Shown here in pieces: positions 18,008 through 26,227 of a stretch of 64,000 nt of DNA. The stretch is taken from the NCBI GenBank assembly GCA_036172265.1, contig JASFBA010000084.1, positions 21,031 through 85,030 on the forward strand. The letters run 5' to 3'. A program made the position numbers and the translations under genes. Source of the DNA: JASFBA01 sp036172265 (lineage in GTDB: Bacteria > Chloroflexota > Chloroflexia > DTKN01). Within the stretch, counting starts at the first letter, position 1. Every line of letters starts with the position of its first letter. Under the pieces are notes generated by a model. The model had not been told where the DNA came from, ran no database searches, and saw nothing but the letters and a program-made list of their open reading frames with translations.

Positions 18008-19437
18008 ATGTCCCCGATGGTCTCGTTCGCCTCTCCCGGCACGGTACAGTCGAGCGATTCCCGGGGAGGAACCCCGAAGTATTCCTCCACCCGCACCAAC
18101 CTCAGCGCTCCGGTCGGGCAGGCTGCCAGGCAGGCCAGTTCGGGGTAGCCCCGGCAGAGGTCGCACTTTTCGGCCCGCGGAACCCCCTTTTCCTTCATCG
18201 GCCGGCCTAAGAGCCCGGCGAACAGCCGTTCCCAGAGCCCGCCGGCCGGCTCCGGGGTGATCTGCACCATCTCGATGGCCCCGTAAGGACAGGCCGGAAC
18301 GCAGCGGCCGCAGCCGTTACAACGTTCGTTCACAAAGAGGCGGCCGGCCTCGTCCCATTCCAGAGCCTCCATCGGGCAGGCCGGGATGCACTCCGGATAG
18401 AGGCAGTGCCGGCAGGCCGCAGGGAGAGTCACATATCCTACCACCAGGCCGTCCAGGTGCAGCCGGGAGTGTCCGAAGCGCCGCTGACAGGCTTCCTCGC
18501 AACGGCGACAACCCCGCGGACAGCGCATCCGCTCCCTTACCAGGAGACGCTCGGCTACGGCCGCTTCCCCACGGACTACCTGATTGAGCACCTGGGCCCG
18601 CCGCAAATCGCTTTGGATTTCCAGCGTGCGTTGCAGCCGTTTCCGTACGATCCCTTCAACCGCCCGACGCAGCACCGGCTGCTCCTCCAGAAGGCTGCGG
18701 AAAGTGGTCTCGGGAAGTTCCAACACCTCCAGGCGGGTAAGCGCCCAGACGGTGGCCGAACGGGGTTGCCGGAGCACCAGCGCCATCTCGCCGAAAAAAT
18801 CGCCGGCGGCCAGGACGGCCAGGGCCTGCTCTCGCTCCGTGCCATAGTTCCGGGCGACGACCGCCTGTCCCCAGGCGATGAGAAACAGGGAGCGGTCGGG
18901 TTCGCCTTCGCGAATGACCACCTCGTGGCGAGCGTAAGACCGTGGGGTCAAGCAGGCCGCTATGGCCTGGCGTTCCTGACGGGAAAGGGGGCTGAAGAGC
19001 GGCACCCGGCTGAGGGCGGTGACGGTCTGGCGTTCTTCGTGGGCCCGGTAGAGGGCGGCGCGCAGGGTCGGAGCCTGCTCCAGATGGTGGGACAGGGACT
19101 CGCGGGAGACCTGAAGGGTGAGACAGGGGGTGAGGGCCTGGACGGTGGCCGAGCGCGGCTGTCCGGTAAAGAGACTGCCCTCGCCGAAAAAGTCGCCCCG
19201 TTCCAGGACGGCCAGGAGGACGGGCCGGCCGGCCAGATCTACGGTGGTAACACGTACCTGGCCCTGAAGGAGAAAGTAAAGGTGCTGACCCTCTTCCCCT
19301 TCGGCCAGGATGCACTGGTCGGGAGAAAAGGCTCGCAGCGCCATCCACGGCACCAAGGGAGCGATTTCTTCCTCCGGGATGCCGGAGAAGCAGGGAAGTT
19401 GTCGCAATTCGGCCAAAGCCTCGGACGGGACAACCAT
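18004..19437 (-). CDS. Two cyclic-nucleotide-binding domains fused to a multi-cluster ferredoxin
   Basis: 477 residues. Two cNMP-binding-like domains (about 10-125 with GDFFGEGSLF, and 130-250 with GDFFGEMALVL), a helical linker, then an electron-transfer region of the DmsB/HycB type: CPRGCRRCEEAC, CRHCLYPECIPACP (Cx2Cx4Cx3CP), CNGCGRCVPACP (Cx2Cx2Cx3CP) and KCDLC paired with CLAACP. So three to four 4Fe-4S clusters are predicted. No membrane helix or HTH is seen. It probably couples a sensed signal to electron transfer, but no oxidoreductase partner is adjacent. ATG at 19437 follows AAGGAGAAGG. Confidence 0.85.
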   Translation of the reverse strand: MVVPSEALAELRQLPCFSGIPEEEIAPLVPWMALRAFSPDQCILAEGEEGQHLYFLLQGQVRVTTVDLAGRPVLLAVLERGDFFGEGSLFTGQPRSATVQALTPCLTLQVSRESLSHHLEQAPTLRAALYRAHEERQTVTALSRVPLFSPLSRQERQAIAACLTPRSYARHEVVIREGEPDRSLFLIAWGQAVVARNYGTEREQALAVLAAGDFFGEMALVLRQPRSATVWALTRLEVLELPETTFRSLLEEQPVLRRAVEGIVRKRLQRTLEIQSDLRRAQVLNQVVRGEAAVAERLLVRERMRCPRGCRRCEEACQRRFGHSRLHLDGLVVGYVTLPAACRHCLYPECIPACPMEALEWDEAGRLFVNERCNGCGRCVPACPYGAIEMVQITPEPAGGLWERLFAGLLGRPMKEKGVPRAEKCDLCRGYPELACLAACPTGALRLVRVEEYFGVPPRESLDCTVPGEANETIGDI

Positions 19438-19491
19438 CGTTTCCTTCTCCTTGCAGGGCCACCGTGAGAAACGCAACCCGAGTTGCCCTAC

Positions 19492-19520
19492 ATTATAACA
19501 AATCGGCGCGCCCGTTTCAA
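19492..19520 (-). promoter_or_regulatory. Promoter of the cNMP/ferredoxin gene
   Basis: Minus-strand TTGAAA (19520-19515), 17 bases, TATAAT (19497-19492), about 50 bases before the ATG at 19437. It lies directly after the end of the radical SAM gene. Confidence 0.75.
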
Positions 19521-19526
19521 TTGGAA

Positions 19527-20615
19527 TCAGTACTCCGCCCCCAGGAGGTGTCGGTTGCCGAGGCGTACGTTTCGCAATCCGGCCGCTCGGGCAGCCTCCA
19601 GGCACGATTCGGCGTGCCGGAGGGAAGTGGTCGGCAGATCGCCCAGGAAAAAGGCCGGCCCAAAGGCCAGCAGGGCATAGGGGATGTCCAGGCTGAAGGA
19701 GGCGATGTAGCGGGCCAGCGCTCCCACCTCCTCCGCATCTACGTAGCCGGGGACGAGGAGCGTGGCCGCCACCACCAGCGGCGGTTCCGGCCGTTCGGCA
19801 AAACGCCGCGCCGCCCGGGCAAAGTTCTCCAGCGTGCGCCGGTTGGTCACCCCGGTCAGGGCCAGGTGGAGCGGCTCATTCCATGCCTTCAGGTCGAACT
19901 TGACGATGCCCCCGCTCTCCAGCGAAAGTTGCACCGCCCGGTCCAGAAGTTGGGGAGCCATCGTCCCGTTGGTCTCCCAGCAGATGCGGAGGCCTCGCTC
20001 GGCCAGGATGTGGGCAGCGGCCAGGGCGTGGGGCATCTGCGGGGAAGGGTCGCCGCCAAAGTAGCAGATACACTCGGTGCGGGCGTGGGCCGCTCTTGCC
20101 AGTTCCTCTGCACTGAGGAGGTCATCCGGAGGATGCAGGTGGCGGTAATGCCAGTTCTGACAGCCCAGACAGTCAAAGGTGCATGCCCCGTAGAAGACGG
20201 CCAGGTTGACCCGGCCGCGCAGGTGGCGGGCCGGGCAGACCCAATCGGCGACGCAGTTGGTGGGAAGAGGATCGTCGTACCAGTGAAGCAACCCCCGCCT
20301 CGGAGTGCCGGCGTGGTGCAGGAGCCGGCCTCCTCTGTTTTCCCGCAATCCGCAGTAGCCTCGCTCGCCCTCGGCCATCCGGCAGCGGTGCAGGCAAAGG
20401 CCGCAAGAAATACCCCCAGGGGTATCCGGGGGACGTTCTGGCAGGCCGAACTCCCGCCGGGCGCGGGCATGGGCGGCCGTAGCCAGCAGCAACGCCTCTT
20501 CCGGGCGCTCGCGCAAGCAGTCTCCACACACTCCCAGGAAAGCGGCCACCGGCGGCCGGGTGCGGCCGCAGATCCGGCATGCCCCGCCTTCGAGCCAGCG
20601 AAATGTCCTGCTCAT
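19527..20615 (-). CDS. Radical SAM protein
   Basis: 362 residues. Cys motifs at the N-terminus (CRICGRTRP, CGDC, CGLCLHRC) precede the radical SAM cluster motif ACTFDCLGCQNW (Cx3Cx2C, at about residues 145-152) and the SAM-binding string CWETNGTM. The layout resembles the PflX/activase-like radical SAM proteins that carry an extra Cys-rich segment. No substrate enzyme is adjacent. It follows the HEAT-like gene by 7 bases and is probably last in the MoaD/ThiF operon. Confidence 0.85.
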   Translation of the reverse strand: MSRTFRWLEGGACRICGRTRPPVAAFLGVCGDCLRERPEEALLLATAAHARARREFGLPERPPDTPGGISCGLCLHRCRMAEGERGYCGLRENRGGRLLHHAGTPRRGLLHWYDDPLPTNCVADWVCPARHLRGRVNLAVFYGACTFDCLGCQNWHYRHLHPPDDLLSAEELARAAHARTECICYFGGDPSPQMPHALAAAHILAERGLRICWETNGTMAPQLLDRAVQLSLESGGIVKFDLKAWNEPLHLALTGVTNRRTLENFARAARRFAERPEPPLVVAATLLVPGYVDAEEVGALARYIASFSLDIPYALLAFGPAFFLGDLPTTSLRHAESCLEAARAAGLRNVRLGNRHLLGAEY

Positions 20616-20622
20616 CGCCCAC

Positions 20623-22122
20623 CTACTGTCCTGGCGCGGGGTCAGACCGACCCAACTTTCCCAGAGCCACCGTCAGCCCCTTTTGGGTGAGGAGCAGGGC
20701 GAAGGTGCTGCGCAACGGCGACATCCGGGCCATCTCCTCCGCCGCTGCTGCGGCAATGGCTGCCAGCACGTCTTCCCGGGCCCTGGCCAGCCAGCCGGCC
20801 GTGTCGCGCAACCGACGGGCGTATCGGAGGCAGACCTCCGGGGGAAATTCGCTCTGCACCAGGGCAACGATGGCCAGGGCAATTTGCTGTTCCTCCGGAT
20901 GGGGAAGGTTTGCTCGAAAGAGATTCTGTGCTGTGGCCTCCACCCTTTCGCTTTCCAGAAACCAGGAGGCCAAGTACGGATGGGCCAGGAAGAGGGAAAC
21001 GGCCTCGTAGGAGAGGATGCCCGGAATATGGGGCAGGGTCGGCGGCTCTTCTTCCTCCGTATAACCCCAGATGCGCCCGCAGAAGAAGCGGTACTCCAGG
21101 GGATAGGGCAGGCCACAGGCCTCGTTCCAAGCCAGGGCCTCGCGCAGAAGGTGCTGAGCATAGGCCCAGGAGGCCTCCAGGAGGTAAAGACCGGTCCAGG
21201 GATGGGGAGCAGGATACACACTTCCTCTGGGGCCGGCCGGGGGCAGTTCAGCCGGTCGGTAGGCCATCTCGTAGGCCCCCTCGATGCCCCGCCCGTCGTT
21301 CAGGAAGAGGTGCAGGACACGCGGGGTTTCCTCGCTCAGGAAAAGGAGCAGGCGGTTTCCGCCCCCATCCGGCGGGCTGATCAGGATACGTTTCTCCGGC
21401 GGCGGAGGGGGGAGAGGCCGGTCGGGGACACCGCTCAGGAGAAGTTTGCGTTGTATTCGCTCGACCCAGGGCTGGCGAACAGGGGGGAGGTTGGGCCGGA
21501 TGATCTGCAGGGCCTGCAGGGCTTCCGGTCGGCGGATTTTCCCCAACGCCTCCAGCGCCGGCCGAGCGATGCTTTCTCGTTCATCCAGAGCGAAGAAGCG
21601 CAAGGCTTCGATGGCCGGCGGACTGGCCGCTTCCCGAAAGCGGCGGATGGCGTAGAGAATCTCGGAGGGGGGCTGGGCGTGGATGATCGAGAGATAGTCC
21701 ATCCGGAGCGAATAGGCTTCCTCCGGGGTATCCTCCAGGAGAGCATTGACAGCCACTTCGGTGGGATTGCCCAGGGCGTTGAAGAGGGCTTCGTCCGTCG
21801 GTTCCCCCAGGAACTGGTCCAAAAGGACCAGGGCTACGATGCGCCGACGGGCCGAACTTTCCGGGGAGAGGATGGCTCGGCGCAATGCTTCGACCACCTG
21901 CCCGCGTTCCGGAATCTGGGCCAAGGTGCGCCCCAGGGCGCGCACCATCCAAGGGTCCGGTGTATCGAGATAGCGCAGAGCGATGGGCAGGGCGGCCAAG
22001 CCGTGTTCCTCCAGAGCACCCAGGAAGGAACGGCTTTCTTCCTCCGTGCGTGCCTGCGCTAGCCCCTCAAGGGCACTTTGGATTTCCCGACGGCGCTGGA
22101 GGGTAGTCAGAACCCGGCCCAT
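20623..22122 (-). CDS. HEAT-like repeat protein
   Basis: 499 residues. The N-terminal half is a series of about 30-40-residue helical pairs typical of HEAT repeats (IALRYLDTPDPWMVRALG, IARPALEALGKIRRPEALQ). The second half is Pro-rich then helical; no enzymatic motif is seen. The ATG at 22122 lies inside the end of the ThiF-like gene, an overlap of 56 bases. The open frame goes back to 22497 but that part is antisense-like reading of the ThiF gene in another frame. Function unknown; context suggests a scaffold for the ThiF/MoaD/radical SAM set. Confidence 0.75.
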   Translation of the reverse strand: MGRVLTTLQRRREIQSALEGLAQARTEEESRSFLGALEEHGLAALPIALRYLDTPDPWMVRALGRTLAQIPERGQVVEALRRAILSPESSARRRIVALVLLDQFLGEPTDEALFNALGNPTEVAVNALLEDTPEEAYSLRMDYLSIIHAQPPSEILYAIRRFREAASPPAIEALRFFALDERESIARPALEALGKIRRPEALQALQIIRPNLPPVRQPWVERIQRKLLLSGVPDRPLPPPPPEKRILISPPDGGGNRLLLFLSEETPRVLHLFLNDGRGIEGAYEMAYRPAELPPAGPRGSVYPAPHPWTGLYLLEASWAYAQHLLREALAWNEACGLPYPLEYRFFCGRIWGYTEEEEPPTLPHIPGILSYEAVSLFLAHPYLASWFLESERVEATAQNLFRANLPHPEEQQIALAIVALVQSEFPPEVCLRYARRLRDTAGWLARAREDVLAAIAAAAAEEMARMSPLRSTFALLLTQKGLTVALGKLGRSDPAPGQ

Positions 22123-22993
22123 CTCCGGCTTGCTCCCCGCTTTCGCCGATGGAGAAGATTTCCACCGTGCCTGCTTCCAGGTCCACAAAGAGGAGGCGGC
22201 GGCGCAGCAACTCGCCCCGGCCCAGGAGGATTTTGAGCACCTCGGCCACCTGGAAGGCGGCCACCAGTGCCGGTGTGGGGGCCGGCGTGCCCAGGAAAAA
22301 TTCGGCCCCGTATGCCGGCCCCTGGCCGCCGCCGTAAAGCCGGGAAAGCGTCTCCTCGCCGGGGAAGACGGTGGAGACCTGGCCGATGAAGCCGGCGATG
22401 GCCCCGTGGACCAGGGGCAGGCCCAGTTGGGCGGCGGCCACTTGAAGCAGGAGTCGGTCGCGGGGCGTATCCAGGGCGTCCACGACCACATCGGCACCGG
22501 CTAAAAGTTCTGGCAGGTTTTCCGCCGTGGCCAAGGCAACCCTAACCGTTACTTCCACCGCCGGGTTCACCCTCGCTACACGCTCGGCGGCCACCTCGGC
22601 CTTGAGCCGGCCCAGGCCGTCCAGCGTGCCGAGGGTCTGCCGGTTCAGGTTATGAGGGACAAAACGGTCTCCGTTTATAACGATCAGCCGGCCGACCCCG
22701 CTGCGGGCCAACCCCTCGATGACGTGGCCGCCCAGCCCGCCGCAGCCGACCACGGCCACGCATCGCTCCAGCAGCCGGCGCTGCCCCTCCCAGCCAAAGA
22801 GGCCCAGGTTACGGAGGTAACGTTCGGGAAGCAGCCCTTCGTCCAGGGCCCGGAGTTCGATCTGTCGGAGCGGCTGGCCGGACTGCCGGGCCGCTTCCGC
22901 TAATGCTTCCGGTGGAAGGGTGGGGACTGCCTCTCCGCCGGGGCCGGGCAATAGCCGGACCTTTCCTCGCAATTCTCGCAGCCATTCTTCCAT
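22067..22993 (-). CDS. ThiF/MoeB/HesA-family adenylyltransferase
   Basis: 308 residues. Such E1-like enzymes adenylate the C-terminal Gly-Gly of a small sulfur carrier. The nucleotide-binding motif VVGCGGLGGHVIEGL is at about 84-98 and NLNRQ at about 117-121; VVDALDTPRDR follows. The zinc-binding CxxC pairs and the catalytic Cys of classic MoeB/ThiF are absent, so it may adenylate without forming a thioester. The likely partner starts 6 bases upstream. Sulfur carrier plus E1 pairs like this often sit with tungsten- or molybdenum-cofactor enzymes; none is seen here. Confidence 0.87.
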   Translation of the reverse strand: MEEWLRELRGKVRLLPGPGGEAVPTLPPEALAEAARQSGQPLRQIELRALDEGLLPERYLRNLGLFGWEGQRRLLERCVAVVGCGGLGGHVIEGLARSGVGRLIVINGDRFVPHNLNRQTLGTLDGLGRLKAEVAAERVARVNPAVEVTVRVALATAENLPELLAGADVVVDALDTPRDRLLLQVAAAQLGLPLVHGAIAGFIGQVSTVFPGEETLSRLYGGGQGPAYGAEFFLGTPAPTPALVAAFQVAEVLKILLGRGELLRRRLLFVDLEAGTVEIFSIGESGEQAGDGPGSDYPPAPSGNPKCP

Positions 22994-22998
22994 CGAGA

Positions 22999-23241
22999 CT
23001 ACCCACCCGCCACGGCCGGGAAGAGGTCCACTCGGTCCCCATCCTGCAGGACGGCCTCGCGGGATAGAGCCCGTCGGTTGACGAAGACGGTCTGCACTTC
23101 GGCCGAGGGGATACCCAATCCGGCCAGAAGGTCCAGCACCGTGCTCCCGGCCGGGAGGAGCACCTTTTCACCCTCGCCTAAGGATCCGGCCGGCCGATAG
23201 CGCCGCAGACTGGCATAGAGGCGAATTTCCACCTCGATCAT
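22999..23241 (-). CDS. MoaD/ThiS-like sulfur-carrier protein
   Basis: 80 residues with the ubiquitin-like pattern IEVEIRLYASLRRYRP, VFVNRRALSREAVLQDGDRV and FPAVAGG; the C-terminal Gly-Gly is where the E1 adenylates and sulfur is loaded. The ATG at 23241 is preferred: GGAGGT lies 5 bases before it. It is probably MoaD-like (molybdopterin or tungstopterin) by resemblance, but ThiS-like use cannot be excluded. Confidence 0.87.
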   Translation of the reverse strand: MIEVEIRLYASLRRYRPAGSLGEGEKVLLPAGSTVLDLLAGLGIPSAEVQTVFVNRRALSREAVLQDGDRVDLFPAVAGG

Positions 23242-23258
23242 GGCCACCTCCAGGCCCA

Positions 23259-23287
23259 ATTATACATGGGGAAAGGACGAGAGGCAA
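23259..23287 (-). promoter_or_regulatory. Promoter of the MoaD/ThiF/HEAT/radical SAM operon
   Basis: Minus-strand TTGCCT (23287-23282), 17 bases, TATAAT (23264-23259). Transcription would start near 23252, leaving a leader of about 10 bases that is mostly the Shine-Dalgarno site. Confidence 0.72.
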
Positions 23288-23334
23288 ATTGTTCGTTGAT
23301 CGTTCGTTGTTGGTCATTTGTCTGTGGTCGTCAG
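23284..23334. repeat. Degenerate heptamer tandem repeat
   Basis: Five to six 7-base units of the type TTGNTCG (TTGTTCG, TTGATCG, TTCGTTG, TTGGTCA, TTTGTCT). Similar heptamer tracts appear at 43531, 46093, 49614, 53225 and 55051. Confidence 0.5.
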
Positions 23335-23372
23335 GAAGCCCCAGGTCACTGGCGAGGACGGCCGCTTTGCCT

Positions 23373-23490
23373 TCAAGGGAGTTCGCGACGGTTTCCGGAC
23401 TCGTTCGGGCGGCAATAGAGCGAATCGGGTTCGCAACCGGCGCCCTCTAGTTGCAGGGTGGTGTGGGTGATATTGCCGCGGAGGCAGAGA
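23373..23490 (-). pseudogene. Possible C-terminal remnant of a cation diffusion facilitator
   Basis: One minus-strand frame reads about 38 residues with the string GNITHTTLQLEGAGC and then a TGA at 23373. The HTTLQLE pattern resembles the end of CDF-type metal efflux proteins. No start and no upstream part exist because the archaemetzincin gene ends at 23496. Weak evidence. Confidence 0.3.
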
Positions 23491-23495
23491 ACCTC

Positions 23496-24032
23496 CTACA
23501 AGGATAGAGGGCGGTCCATCCGCCGGGCGCAGTGGGGGCAGAAGTCGGCCCCCTTGAAATCGGTATCGGCCAAGGTGTTGGAGAAATGCATCACGCAGCG
23601 TCGGTCGGGGCAATGCCCCAGGCCTATGGTGTGTCCGAGTTCGTGCACCGCCTCCTTAAGGGCACGAAGGCGGAAACGTTCCCTATCCTCGGGTTGACCG
23701 TAAAAGGCGGGGTGCAAGCGGGCCAACGCCACCAGTGCCTCCCGGCCGGAAATGGAGGCCTGGCCGAAGACAAAGTTCAGCCCCGGCGTATAGAGATCGG
23801 CCTCGGCCAGGCCCAGGAGTCGCCAGGCTTCGCCGGGGAGGGCGCGCAGCCGTTCCAACAAGTCGTCGCTGCGGTACTGCCTCCGGCTGGCGTCGTAGGC
23901 CTCGGCCGGCAGGGACATCGCCGGCCCGGAGGCCCAGGGCCGGCCGAAACGGACCTGGAGTTCTTCTCCCAGCCAGGGTAAGAGGCCGGGGGGAAGCGGC
24001 CCAATGGGAACAAGGAGAAGTTCGCCGGCCAT
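23496..24032 (-). CDS. amzA: Archaemetzincin family metalloprotease
   Basis: 178 residues. The extended zinc motif HELGHTIGLGHCPDRRCVM (three His ligands, Glu base, Met turn and the family-specific Cys pair) is followed by FCPHC, the four-Cys zinc site found only in archaemetzincins. The usual length is about 180. No signal peptide, so it acts in the cytoplasm; substrates of the bacterial members are unknown. The start overlaps the stop of the aldolase/phosphatase gene (TGATG), so it is translationally coupled. Confidence 0.92.
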   Translation of the reverse strand: MAGELLLVPIGPLPPGLLPWLGEELQVRFGRPWASGPAMSLPAEAYDASRRQYRSDDLLERLRALPGEAWRLLGLAEADLYTPGLNFVFGQASISGREALVALARLHPAFYGQPEDRERFRLRALKEAVHELGHTIGLGHCPDRRCVMHFSNTLADTDFKGADFCPHCARRMDRPLSL

Positions 24033-25129
24033 CACTCCTCCAGCGGCTCGAAGCGCTTCTGCAGCCGGGCCATCACCTCCGGCATGGTGGTATATTCCAT
24101 CTCCTCCAGCGGCAGGCGGTGCGGCTCGAAGGGGCCGTGGCGGCGCAGATGCTCGGCAATTACGTTGCACATCCGGCGGGCTTCGTCAAAACTGGGGTCG
24201 TCGAACATATCGCGGGGGCCGATCAAACGGCCTTCGGCCAGTTGGAAGCCCAGGGCCACCACCCGGGGTGGGCCGTCGAATCGGCTGGGGTTGCTCCGCT
24301 CCACCGGAACCGGCATCAACGGGCCGTAGTGGGAACCGCGCATCCAGCCCTCGACGATATGGGGCATGGAGAACGGCTCCAGCACCTCCCCTACCGCCGG
24401 AAACTCGCCCTGGCAGCGGACGATGCAGACCGGGTCGTCTTTCCCCACGTAGTGGCCGGCGATGAGCGCCAGGCGCTGGGTTGAGGAGACGGCGGCCACC
24501 TTTCCCTCCCGCGTATAAACCGCTTTGACCATATAGCGGCCGGAAGCCCCGATAAAGACCAGGAGGTCGTAACTTTCCTCCGGGGTAAAGAAGGAGATGC
24601 GCCGATGCCCCTTGACGTCGTGTACCTCGAAGCGAAAGCCCGCATGCATGGAGGGGGAGATGACCAGGCCGGCCGTGTTGAAGGGGTCGGCGAAGATCCG
24701 GTAGAGCGGCATGTTCCAGGCCCCGGCCGAGGTCTTGTCGGCCATGAAGACAATGACCGGTTCGCTCGGGCGTTCCTCCAGTTCCATCTCGGCCACGCCG
24801 GGGCCCATCCCGCGCACGTTGCCGGAAAAGGCATCGGAGAGGAGGTCCTGGCCGGCCCCATAGAGTTTCATCTCCCGGGCCACCCGCGTGCATTCTTGGA
24901 ACGTCTCCCAAGCCACCTGATGGACCTCCGCGTCGTTCGTCCCCCGGCGATGGGTCATCACGAGTTCCAGGTCGTCACCTACCCGGGTAACGTGGAAATC
25001 AAGGAGCAACCCACGGTGGCGGGCCTGGTCCAGACATTCGGCGGCCCGCTCCAGGAGTGCCGGATGGATGCTAGAGTGTCCCACATAGCCGCCGACATCG
25101 GCCTTGATGACGCTCAGCGTGACTTTCAT
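24032..25129 (-). CDS. fbp: Fructose-1,6-bisphosphate aldolase/phosphatase (archaeal type)
   Basis: 365 residues, the usual length of this bifunctional gluconeogenic enzyme, which condenses dihydroxyacetone phosphate with glyceraldehyde 3-phosphate and removes the 1-phosphate. Family strings: VIKADVGGYVGHSSIHP, GMGPGVAEMELEERPSEP, FMADKTSAGAWNMPLYRI and FDDPSFDEARRM. The metal-binding acidic residues are present in these. GGGAGG precedes the ATG. It is found in archaea and deep-branching, often thermophilic, bacteria. The neighbouring ROK gene fits a sugar-metabolism operon. Confidence 0.95.
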   Translation of the reverse strand: MKVTLSVIKADVGGYVGHSSIHPALLERAAECLDQARHRGLLLDFHVTRVGDDLELVMTHRRGTNDAEVHQVAWETFQECTRVAREMKLYGAGQDLLSDAFSGNVRGMGPGVAEMELEERPSEPVIVFMADKTSAGAWNMPLYRIFADPFNTAGLVISPSMHAGFRFEVHDVKGHRRISFFTPEESYDLLVFIGASGRYMVKAVYTREGKVAAVSSTQRLALIAGHYVGKDDPVCIVRCQGEFPAVGEVLEPFSMPHIVEGWMRGSHYGPLMPVPVERSNPSRFDGPPRVVALGFQLAEGRLIGPRDMFDDPSFDEARRMCNVIAEHLRRHGPFEPHRLPLEEMEYTTMPEVMARLQKRFEPLEE

Positions 25130-25146
25130 GACAACCTCCCCACTCG

Positions 25147-26160
25147 CTACTCCTCCAGGCTTCTGAGCGCCAGGGCAATGGCCCCGACGACTACAGAGGC
25201 TTCGCCCAACGTCCCCTGGACGATCCGCACGGCGCTGCCGGGGACGGCCATCGCCAGGCGGGAGACCTCCTCCCGGAGCGGCTCCAGGAGGTCCTCGCCG
25301 GCCAGCCGGGCCACGATGCCTCCCAGGACGATCATCTCCGGGTTGAGGAGGTTCACCAGGTTGGAGACGGCGATGGCCAAGTAGTGGGCCGCCTCCGCAA
25401 GTGCCAGGCGGGAAGGGGCATGGCCCTGGCGGGCCGCCTCGACCACATCCTGGAAACGCAGCCCTCGCCCTTCTTCCTGCGCCCGGGCCTCCAGTGGGCC
25501 GGGGTCGTCGCGGGCCAGTTCGTGGGCCCGGGCAATGAGCGCCGGGGCCGAGACGAGGGCCTCCAGATGGCCCGGCCGGCCGCAACTGCACTCCGGCCCA
25601 TCCTCCAGGACCAGGGTATGGCCGATCTCACCGGCCGTGGTGGTGGCTCCCCGGTAGAGTTGGCCCTCCACCACCATTCCCCCGCCGACGCCGCTGCTCA
25701 GGTGGATGTAGAAGAGGTTGCGTGCGCCGCGGCCGGCACCATAGAGTGCCTCTCCCAGCGCCGTCACCCGGGCGTCGTTGTCCACCAGTGTGGCGGTAGA
25801 AAAGGCCTCCTCAAAGACCTGCCGCAACGGATAGTGTTCCCAGCCCGGCATCCGATGGGAGATAATGGTTACGCCCTGGTGCACATCCACCGGCCCCCCG
25901 AAGCCGATACCGATGCGCAGGAGTTGCTTCGGCTCCAGACGGCTCTCCCGCAGAAGGGAACGGGCCATCCCCAAAGTGGACAACACCACCTGGGAGGCTT
26001 CCATCTCCCGCTCCAGCGGCTGCTGGAGCGTGCGTAGGAGTTTTCCCTGCCCATCGGCTAGGGCGACCTGCAAGCCGTATCCGCCGATGTCTATCCCCAG
26101 GAGGTATCCGCCTAACCCCAGCAGAGACCCGGTCCGTGGCTCAGAATGCGTCCGTGCCAA
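25147..26160 (-). CDS. ROK-family sugar kinase
   Basis: 337 residues, no N-terminal HTH, so a kinase (glucokinase-like) rather than a repressor. Visible are the phosphate loop LLGIDIGGYGLQVAL, the VDNDARVTALGEALYG segment with catalytic-type Asp, and GEIGHTLVLEDGPECSCGRPGHLE, the ROK zinc motif with His where the third Cys (GCLE) is usual. TTG at 26160 is the start: AGGAGG lies 6 bases upstream. The fbp and amz genes follow closely (17-base gap, then overlap). Confidence 0.9.
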   Translation of the reverse strand: MARTHSEPRTGSLLGLGGYLLGIDIGGYGLQVALADGQGKLLRTLQQPLEREMEASQVVLSTLGMARSLLRESRLEPKQLLRIGIGFGGPVDVHQGVTIISHRMPGWEHYPLRQVFEEAFSTATLVDNDARVTALGEALYGAGRGARNLFYIHLSSGVGGGMVVEGQLYRGATTTAGEIGHTLVLEDGPECSCGRPGHLEALVSAPALIARAHELARDDPGPLEARAQEEGRGLRFQDVVEAARQGHAPSRLALAEAAHYLAIAVSNLVNLLNPEMIVLGGIVARLAGEDLLEPLREEVSRLAMAVPGSAVRIVQGTLGEASVVVGAIALALRSLEE

Positions 26161-26198
26161 CTCATCCTCCTCACTTTTCGTCTTTCTATCCTGATGTC

Positions 26199-26227
26199 AT
26201 TCTACTACACTCCTCCCCCGTACGCAA
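26199..26227 (-). promoter_or_regulatory. Promoter of the ROK/fbp/amz operon
   Basis: Minus-strand TTGCGT (26227-26222), 17 bases ending GGAGTGTAG, TAGAAT (26204-26199). It resembles the promoter at 937-965. Confidence 0.65.

Noticed and set aside
22123..22497. Upstream extension of the HEAT-like gene
   Set aside because: The extra 125 codons are the ThiF-like gene in another frame; the HEAT-like pattern begins at 22122.
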